From positions 62,001-126,000 of IMG/VR virus record IMGVR_UViG_3300027754_000047: a DNA stretch of 64,000 nucleotides; one strand, given 5' to 3'. A program made the translations under genes and the position numbers. The DNA comes from a virus. Positions 25,973-31,746 of the stretch are shown here, piece by piece (the stretch's first letter is position 1; every line of letters begins with the position of its first letter). Below the pieces are notes generated by a model that was given only the letters and a program-made list of their open reading frames with translations, was not told the origin of the DNA and ran no database searches.

Positions 25973-26545
25973 TTAAGTGCTCTTACGTTGACGACCCTTT
26001 GGGCGGACTTGGATGTTGTTAACCTTAAGGCAATTGATAACGCAAGAAACTGAAACTCCAAACTTCTCTGCCAAAGCTTTAGTTCCCACGCCCTCTTCGT
26101 AAAGTCGAGTAACCTCAGCAGCATGTGCTGTGAGCTTGTGCGGCCGACCTCGACCGCGCTTTACAGCAGGATCCACAATCGGATTTGTTGAATTCTTAGG
26201 CTTAGCTGGTTTGGCTTCTTTTGTCTTAAACGTAGAGCACTTTGCTGCTGTACCGACTAAGTCTTGTTGCCGTACGTACTCTGCGCAATATTCAACTGAA
26301 GGAACGTCTGCGTCTGCGGAGTTAGAAATATCGTCTTCTTCCTGCTCTTCTTCCTGCTCTTCTTCCTGCTCTTCTTCTGGATCTACTTCATCCTCAAAGG
26401 GTTCCTCGTCGTTATCCGGATCTACAGCAGGACTCTCCTCTTCCTCGTCAGAATCCGGCCTTGCGTTCGAGGGGCGAGCAGTTGCCTCAATGCTATCGTT
26501 TTCTTCATCAAAGTCACCAGAAAGGATTCGATCAATAATTGACAT
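25973..26545 (-). CDS. DNA-binding protein with acidic repeat, AT-hook-like and HTH regions
   Basis: A 190-residue protein with three parts. The N-terminal half is highly acidic, with an EEEQ-type tandem repeat. A basic KRGRGRPHK segment looks like an AT-hook. The C-terminal 45 residues read as a helix-turn-helix of the resolvase or homeodomain-like type (EVTRLYEEGVGTKALAEKFG, then VSVSCVINCLK). It probably binds DNA, as a regulator or replication accessory. I start at the ATG 26545 because AAAGGAAA lies eight bases upstream; an upstream TTG is possible. Confidence 0.75.
   Translation of the reverse strand: MSIIDRILSGDFDEENDSIEATARPSNARPDSDEEEESPAVDPDNDEEPFEDEVDPEEEQEEEQEEEQEEDDISNSADADVPSVEYCAEYVRQQDLVGTAAKCSTFKTKEAKPAKPKNSTNPIVDPAVKRGRGRPHKLTAHAAEVTRLYEEGVGTKALAEKFGVSVSCVINCLKVNNIQVRPKGRQRKST
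26341..26376. repeat. 12-bp tandem repeat (three copies)
   Basis: The + strand unit CCTGCTCTTCTT occurs three times head to tail. It encodes the Glu/Gln-rich acidic stretch of the HTH protein. Loss or gain of a unit would keep the frame. Confidence 0.9.
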
Positions 26546-26567
26546 GGGTTGTTTTCCTTTACTCAAG

Positions 26568-27284
26568 TTAGCGGCCTACCTTAATTAGAGCTTCTTTAGT
26601 CACATCTTGAATTGGGCAGAATGTGCCCTTATTACGCAGAATATTTTCCATGATCGCGGTCAAACGCTTTGTAGCATTGGGGTATTGTTGCTTGTAACCC
26701 ACCGCCAACGTCCAAGACTCGTCTTCGTCAGGCGAGTACATACCGTCCCCGCCTTCAAAGCAAGATTCGATGAGCTCCAATTGAGCTATCAAGAAATAGT
26801 TAGAAAGGGGACTGCTGCCGAGGTCTTCAAAGACAGCACTTGGGCAATCGGTACCCATATCCACCTTCATGTTGTCAAAGATTCGGGCGGTTGAAAGAAA
26901 GATAGAACCCAATGCACAGCATTTGCACTTGGTAATACCTAATGCAAAGTCTCTGATACTGCAACTGGGGTCGTTGCCGTACTGGGGGAGCAGATTCACA
27001 GCGGAATCAAAGTCACCCAACTTAGAATCTTCCGCCCAAAAGCCTTGAGTTGGGATAATGACCTTGGCCTTGAGTTGAGCCAACACATCTCGGGCAATTG
27101 TGCAACGTGTTTCGGCCTTAGTTTGAGCCTTGGCCTTAACGGTAGGCTTAGTTGGAGCCTTGGCCTTAACGGTAGGCTTAGTTGGGGCCTTAACGGTAGG
27201 CTTAGTTGGGGCCTTGGTCTTAACGGCTGAACGCTTGGTTGGTTGCTTAACAGTACGCTTGGTTGTTTTCGTAGTAGTACTCAT
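26568..27284 (-). CDS. hypothetical protein with Lys/Pro/Thr repeat N-terminus (238 aa)
   Basis: Residues 1-58 are a highly basic low-complexity tail made of APTKPTVKAK-type repeats, resembling histone-H1-like tails. The rest is a compact helical domain with a Cys cluster (CKCCALGSIFLS near residue 118). The CCALG-type helix is a pattern I associate with small phage proteins of unknown function. A DNA-binding role for the tail is likely from charge. It lies between the Mre11-like gene and the HTH gene. Confidence 0.75.
   Translation of the reverse strand: MSTTTKTTKRTVKQPTKRSAVKTKAPTKPTVKAPTKPTVKAKAPTKPTVKAKAQTKAETRCTIARDVLAQLKAKVIIPTQGFWAEDSKLGDFDSAVNLLPQYGNDPSCSIRDFALGITKCKCCALGSIFLSTARIFDNMKVDMGTDCPSAVFEDLGSSPLSNYFLIAQLELIESCFEGGDGMYSPDEDESWTLAVGYKQQYPNATKRLTAIMENILRNKGTFCPIQDVTKEALIKVGR
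27126..27226. repeat. approximately 30-bp tandem repeat in coding region
   Basis: A unit beginning GCCTTGGCCTTAACGGTAGG and continuing with CTTAGTTGGA is repeated, with a shortened third copy lacking CTTGGC. It encodes the Lys/Pro/Thr tail of the 238-residue protein. Near-identity of copies at DNA level points to recent expansion or slippage. Confidence 0.85.
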
Positions 27285-27287
27285 AAT

Positions 27288-28403
27288 TCAAACTCCTACC
27301 TTTAATTTGAGATTGGTAACGGCGATGTCGAATCCCGCTGCCATTGCTTGCTGGATAAATGTTATTGCTGCTGCTTCTGTTTCGTCTGACTCGTTTAGCA
27401 GCTTACGTAATGCAGTTGCTAAATCTATTTTTTCTGTAAGGGATCCCTTTATTTCAGTTAGATCTTGATCGTGGCTGTGGTCTATCTTCTTAAATACAAA
27501 GGCTTGTTCCTCCAAATCTTGTAGTAACTTGGCTGTATCGGCATCCATGTTTGCAGGTAATACGACGTGTATTCTAGGTACCTTAGCGCCCGTGTAGTGC
27601 TGAAGCTCAGAAATATAGGGCAAGGCTTTAACGTTGTCAACCCACTTTAAAGTATTTTCAAGATCTGTTTTAGTTGTAGCCTTTAAGTGTAAGTAGGGTC
27701 TGCACTTTAAAGGAACTCGCTCTATGCTCAAATCATCATATACTAAAATAAATGACTTAGCTTCGGGCTCGCCCACCCGATGCATCCACATAGACCCTGA
27801 GTATAAAAATCTAGTGCCGCCAGCACCACGATGATCCCACTCCATATGTATATCGCCCATAAGGGCTAGTCGGTACCTACCGTCAAACCAATCCAAGTCC
27901 ATATCGCATATGGGCTTCTCATCCTTGGGGAGCCCCAGCCACGGAATAACTTGTTCTGCAAATCCATGCAAAATCACGATATCCGCAGGCTGGGGCTCCT
28001 GTTCAGCTAAGTAGGTTTCCCACATTTTCCGAGGCCTCCAGTTAAAACCACAGACTGTGTAGCCTGCAATAATAACTGGTGCACCCTCTAGATTAACTGC
28101 AACCGCTGCCGCACCGCCTTCTAGTGAAAGTCTTTTAAACCCTCGCTCATGGTTGCCGTCTACGTACCACACAGGCTGCTGCATCCTTGCAAGTTCCTTG
28201 CGTAAAGCTACTGTGTGTTCGTCACTAATTGTGGGAGTATCTACTTGGTCACCGCCAAGGATCAATGGAATGGTCAACTTTAGGCACGTGTCTACAACTT
28301 GCTTTAGCGCATAAAGATCATCACCTTTCAATTCCTTTACGGATCGATAGGCGGATTCTCTAGCTTGCAAGTCTGCACAAAATGCCAAAATTGGTTTACG
28401 CAT
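27288..28403 (-). CDS. Mre11/SbcD-like nuclease (metallophosphoesterase)
   Basis: The 371-residue protein carries the metallophosphoesterase motifs: ADLQ at residues 10-13 (the DxH position, with Gln in place of His), GGDQVD at 50-55, GNHE at 83-86, ILHGF near 145 and GDIH near 185. T4 gp47 and SbcD partner with the Rad50-like ATPase to resect DNA ends, and that partner is encoded 1.3 kb downstream. The C-terminal region (after 230) would be the capping and Rad50-binding part. DLQ forms are known among phage phosphoesterases, so activity is still plausible. Confidence 0.88.
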   Translation of the reverse strand: MRKPILAFCADLQARESAYRSVKELKGDDLYALKQVVDTCLKLTIPLILGGDQVDTPTISDEHTVALRKELARMQQPVWYVDGNHERGFKRLSLEGGAAAVAVNLEGAPVIIAGYTVCGFNWRPRKMWETYLAEQEPQPADIVILHGFAEQVIPWLGLPKDEKPICDMDLDWFDGRYRLALMGDIHMEWDHRGAGGTRFLYSGSMWMHRVGEPEAKSFILVYDDLSIERVPLKCRPYLHLKATTKTDLENTLKWVDNVKALPYISELQHYTGAKVPRIHVVLPANMDADTAKLLQDLEEQAFVFKKIDHSHDQDLTEIKGSLTEKIDLATALRKLLNESDETEAAAITFIQQAMAAGFDIAVTNLKLKVGV

Positions 28404-28416
28404 TAGTTCCTTAGTG

Positions 28417-28746
28417 TCATTTGTTAGAGGTATCTGTATCCAACGGGGTTATTGTCCGCAATAGCCACAAAGCCAGCAGACTTGTAAGCAAGCATATTCC
28501 TACCCAGCGCCAAAGGCCCAACCCAAAGGCCAAACAGTGCAGGGAAGTTAGTACTAGGGTTACTTGTACTGTAAGACACGTTGCACACGATATCATTTTC
28601 TGTAGGAAGGACTCTTGTTTGTCCGCCCAAACCATTATCGTGTCCACGGTCAAATCAAAGTTATGTAAACCCCAAACTACCATGTACACCATGGGGCCCA
28701 ACAGTATAGACGAGCTTGCCACACCTATGAGGTAATCTATTAGCAT
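28417..28746 (-). CDS. multi-pass membrane protein (109 aa)
   Basis: Three probable membrane helices: LIGVASSSILLGPMVYMVVW, a segment around TCLTVQVTLVLTSLHCLAFG, and WVGICLLTSLLALWLL. A CATC pair follows an amphipathic linker (DKQESFLQKMIS). The arrangement of helix, CxxC and helix recalls DUF1360-like small membrane proteins, but this is a weak resemblance. It would sit in the host inner membrane. It starts two bases after the 42-residue membrane ORF ends. Confidence 0.7.
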   Translation of the reverse strand: MLIDYLIGVASSSILLGPMVYMVVWGLHNFDLTVDTIMVWADKQESFLQKMISCATCLTVQVTLVLTSLHCLAFGLGLWRWVGICLLTSLLALWLLRTITPLDTDTSNK

Positions 28747-28748
28747 TG

Positions 28749-28877
28749 TTAACCTTTAGCCTTTAGGTACCCACATATTAAGGCACCCAAAAATAGCATG
28801 GAAAATGCCATGCATGGGTTAATAAAGATAAACACCAACAATATTACTGCTGCTATGGATACAAACGGGGCATTCAT
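28749..28877 (-). CDS. 42-residue membrane microprotein
   Basis: An ATG at 28877-28875 opens 42 codons ending in TAA at 28751-28749. The product is almost entirely hydrophobic (FVSIAAVILLVFIFINPCMA, then FSMLFLGALICGYL) and ends in KAKG, so two short membrane helices in a hairpin are likely. It fills the gap between two genes exactly and precedes another membrane protein by two bases, which supports coding. Function unknown. Confidence 0.6.
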   Translation of the reverse strand: MNAPFVSIAAVILLVFIFINPCMAFSMLFLGALICGYLKAKG

Positions 28878-28889
28878 GTAGTAAGAGCT

Positions 28890-29063
28890 TCATTGTAATG
28901 GGGTGGAGGTTTTAGGTTGCAGTATTGAGGGTATTTGAGTTAAATCTATAGCGGACTTTGGTTCGCTAATGACCACTGCTTCATCAAAACCTTCTAGCTT
29001 ATTGCGCTTTAGAAACTCATCCGGCGCTGTTGACTTTGGCACTTCGGCCTCATTGTCGCTCAT
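28890..29063 (-). CDS. small hypothetical protein (57 aa)
   Basis: The start ATG at 29063 has a strong ribosome-binding site (GGAGGAGG, six bases upstream). The protein begins MSDNEAEVPKS and is acidic and Pro/Thr-rich, probably flexible. It overlaps the upstream gene by 14 bases. Function unknown. Confidence 0.65.
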   Translation of the reverse strand: MSDNEAEVPKSTAPDEFLKRNKLEGFDEAVVISEPKSAIDLTQIPSILQPKTSTPLQ

Positions 29064-29475
29064 TTGCTGCCTCCTCCAAACCAAATGTTTTGAAACTCCA
29101 AGCTGCCACTTCCACCAAGGCTAAACTATCTTGGATTAAACTTAACAACGTAGTAGCGTCCATCATAATTTGCCAAGGCTCTAAACCTTCCGGCGGACAA
29201 AGAGTATGGACATTACACTTACGGAGATCCCCCGAACTCCCACAAGTAAGCTTATTAACAGCCCTACTTGCAGTACCAGCCCAAGCACGTTTAACACTAC
29301 CTTCGGTCCAAAGTAGTACTCCTAGAATATTTGCTTTTGCTATACTCAACGAGCCCAACTCGATATTTAGCTCCTCTGGCTCGTCGTATTCTTCGCCTGT
29401 ATTCGTATCTTGGCTGTACAAGATGAAGATCTTTGTATCATTTGCGAGACCGTTTTGCGAACTTGGGTTGACCAT
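29050..29475 (-). CDS. hypothetical protein (141 aa)
   Basis: A 141-residue protein starting MVNPSSQNGLANDTKIFILY. It contains an acidic stretch (GEEYDEPEELNIELG), several Cys residues in the middle (TCGSSGDLRKCNVHTLC) and a helical C-terminus. No known motif. It is the second gene of the leftward block. Confidence 0.7.
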   Translation of the reverse strand: MVNPSSQNGLANDTKIFILYSQDTNTGEEYDEPEELNIELGSLSIAKANILGVLLWTEGSVKRAWAGTASRAVNKLTCGSSGDLRKCNVHTLCPPEGLEPWQIMMDATTLLSLIQDSLALVEVAAWSFKTFGLEEAANERQ

Positions 29476-29641
29476 TAAACTCTTCTTTCTTTCTGTCGTT
29501 TACTAATTTATGTAAGATGTCAAACAAAAGTTTGCCACCAATTATTATGAATATTGCTAAACTGATAGTGAGGTGGTAAACTGATTTTGCAAACAAATTC
29601 CACCACTGCCACAGGTTGGCGGTATTTTTTGAGGTCTCCAT
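29438..29641 (-). CDS. small membrane-anchored protein at head of leftward operon (67 aa)
   Basis: From the ATG at 29641 a 67-residue protein is read, starting METSKNTANLWQWWN. It has one membrane helix (TISLAIFIIIGGKLLF) and a basic tail (NDRKKEEF, KFAKRSRK). GGAG lies about seven bases upstream of the ATG. The ATG shares a CATG palindrome with the divergent terminase start. Without this gene the 165 bases before 29,640 would be empty, so I favour it as real. The frame extends further upstream inside the terminase gene, but that part is only antisense shadow. Confidence 0.55.
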   Translation of the reverse strand: METSKNTANLWQWWNLFAKSVYHLTISLAIFIIIGGKLLFDILHKLVNDRKKEEFNGQPKFAKRSRK

Positions 29642-31562
29642 GAATTTCTCCGAGCAAATAGATGACTCTAAACCAAAGCTTAATGCGTTGGTACCCACTT
29701 GGGTCCGAGACATTGCTAAGGATATTAAATCAATATGCGACATAGACAATATCGATGATATGGTATTTTCGTTGCCCCCGGAAAAGATTAAGGAGCTATA
29801 TGCCAAATTGAACATGGCTGATTTTGCAAAGTTTATGGATATGACGTTGCAGACGAGTAAGGGTAGCCCATTGCGCCTTACTTCCATGCTGCGCTTAAAC
29901 GGCAAACCTTTTACCTTAGCCAAGCACCGTTTCTTTGAGCCTATGTTCTACCCTAGCATTCCGGATAGAACTTTATTGGTATGTGGGCGCCAGGTGGGTA
30001 AGAGCACCCATATTGCAGCCCAAGGAGTATTGCAAGCAGCAGCCATCAGTAGATTCAAACTACTATTCATGGCCCCCCAGTTCGAACAGATCCGCCGATT
30101 TAGCCACCAATACATTCGGCAGTTCGTAACTGAGTCATACATCAAACCCCTTTTAATCGACGACACTTGCATAGACTCGGTCTTGCATAAGTCCTTTAAG
30201 AATGGGTCTGAAGTGTGGTTTAGTTTTGCACTGCTATCAGTAGATCGTATTCGTGGTCTTTCCGTGGACGGCATTCGAATAGACGAGATCCAAGACCTTA
30301 ACCCAGAGTTCCTAGACATTGTCCGAGAGTGTATGTCTGCTTCTACCAGGCGCAGCGAAATGTACGCTGGCACCAGTAAGACCATTGATAACCTTATTGA
30401 ACAGCTTCGACTGCAATCTTCTCAAGCTGAGTGGTTTATGCGCTGTAACGCATGCAATCACTGGAATATTCCAACCGTAGATGGCTCAGGTACAGGCCTG
30501 GGCGTTATGGAGATGATTCGACCTGAGGGTTTATCTTGCGCTAAATGCCACTGCTTACTTAATCCCGAGCAAGGGCAATGGGTGCACCGCCATCCTGAAC
30601 GAGTAGACCGCTTTCCCAGCTACCACGTATCGCAAGCTATTGCCCCAGTGCATTACGGCAACCCAAAGAACTGGCGCCAGTTGTTGCTTAAGCGAGAACT
30701 CATGCCTACCGCTACGTTTATTAACGAAGTGTTGGGTGAAGCTTGCGATGAAGGCCAACGATTAGTCAGTCAAACCGAATTACAACAAGTTTGTGTGCTG
30801 CCGCCGAACTCAAAAGAGCGAGCAGCAGACATATACAAGTATTCAGACCGCATTTTAGGTATTGACTGGGGTGGTAAGGGCTCCAGATTCCAATCTATGA
30901 CTGCTGCGGCTGTTGCTTGCTACTCCGGCACCTCAAATTGTATTGACGTGGTGTTTGGCCACGTGTTTCCCGCCTTACTAGACTCAGTTATTGAGACCAA
31001 AGAGGTTATTGAGCTTGCTAATATGTTCAAATGCACCAGCATTGCGCACGATGTCGCTGTTGCGGGTGAGATTCGACTCAGTATTATGCGGGATTTGGGT
31101 GTACAGCAGCATCGACTCATCAATTGTCGCTATGCAGGAGGCGGAAACCTCAAAGGAATCATTCAATTCGTACCAGCAAGCGACGTTAACCCAAATACTT
31201 ACTACAATTTGGACAAAAGTCGCCTAATTGCTGCTGTTTGCTTAGCCATTAAGAACAAAAGCATCAGATTTCCCCAATATGAATCGTTAAAAGATGGAGC
31301 AGGGGAGAATTTCTTACTGCATTTTCTTGCGGTATACGAAGAAACCTCTGAAAGTAACTTTGGTACCGAAAAAAGGTTCATTAAAAGGAACCCTGGAATG
31401 CCTGATGACTTCCTACATGCGGTAGCTTTTGCCGTTATTACCTTATGGCGGCGCTATCCAGAACTAATTCCCAACCTTTCGGATGAGGTGCTTTCCGAAG
31501 CTGAAGCTGCTCACCTTGCAGATCCTAGTGCCCAGTACTACAACAGCATGAACTTAGACTAA
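29640..31562 (+). CDS. terL: terminase large subunit
   Basis: The 640-residue motor packages DNA into proheads. Walker A is CGRQVGKST at residues 115-123, Walker B is IRIDEIQD near 211-218, and the C-terminal nuclease begins LGIDWGGKG near 406 and ends with MPDDFLHAVAFA, the usual closing acidic motif. A zinc-ribbon insertion (CNACNHW and CAKCHC, residues about 268-303) lies between the ATPase and nuclease parts, as in GpA-like and some other large-phage terminases. I start at ATG 29640 because GAGG lies five bases upstream. It is the only recognised packaging gene; no small subunit was found. Confidence 0.93.
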   Translation: MNFSEQIDDSKPKLNALVPTWVRDIAKDIKSICDIDNIDDMVFSLPPEKIKELYAKLNMADFAKFMDMTLQTSKGSPLRLTSMLRLNGKPFTLAKHRFFEPMFYPSIPDRTLLVCGRQVGKSTHIAAQGVLQAAAISRFKLLFMAPQFEQIRRFSHQYIRQFVTESYIKPLLIDDTCIDSVLHKSFKNGSEVWFSFALLSVDRIRGLSVDGIRIDEIQDLNPEFLDIVRECMSASTRRSEMYAGTSKTIDNLIEQLRLQSSQAEWFMRCNACNHWNIPTVDGSGTGLGVMEMIRPEGLSCAKCHCLLNPEQGQWVHRHPERVDRFPSYHVSQAIAPVHYGNPKNWRQLLLKRELMPTATFINEVLGEACDEGQRLVSQTELQQVCVLPPNSKERAADIYKYSDRILGIDWGGKGSRFQSMTAAAVACYSGTSNCIDVVFGHVFPALLDSVIETKEVIELANMFKCTSIAHDVAVAGEIRLSIMRDLGVQQHRLINCRYAGGGNLKGIIQFVPASDVNPNTYYNLDKSRLIAAVCLAIKNKSIRFPQYESLKDGAGENFLLHFLAVYEETSESNFGTEKRFIKRNPGMPDDFLHAVAFAVITLWRRYPELIPNLSDEVLSEAEAAHLADPSAQYYNSMNLD

Positions 31563-31621
31563 TAGTTAAGTAGTAAGGGTTAAATAGTCTTATTAAGTAA
31601 CTAGCTCCAAGTATCCTTACG

Positions 31622-31649
31622 TAATACCTCACTTAAAAGTGAGGTATTA
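31622..31649. other. perfect 28-bp palindrome between convergent genes
   Basis: TAATACCTCACTT at 31622-31634 is followed by AA and its exact reverse complement. It lies in the 184-base gap between the convergent terminase and the 891-residue gene. There is no U-run on either side, so it is not a classic intrinsic terminator. It may protect transcript ends, stop transcription with a factor, or serve as a protein-binding site. The rest of the gap (31563-31746) shows no ORF or other signal. Confidence 0.8.
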
Positions 31650-31746
31650 GTAGGAAGGGCATTGAAGCTAGTTATGGTTTATGGTTATTTTGGTGAATTG
31701 GCTTAGCTTTGAACAGCTATGAAACCACCAATCTATTATAACGCAT

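Noticed and set aside
27288-28403. Loss of activity in the Mre11-like protein because DxH is DLQ
   Set aside because: All other metallophosphoesterase motifs are intact, and DLQ variants are known among phage phosphoesterases, so I do not call it inactive.
29642-29923. Leftward extension of the 67-residue frame into the terminase gene
   Set aside because: The extension is antisense to a well-supported terminase region and has no ribosome-binding site of its own; only the part from 29641 is kept.
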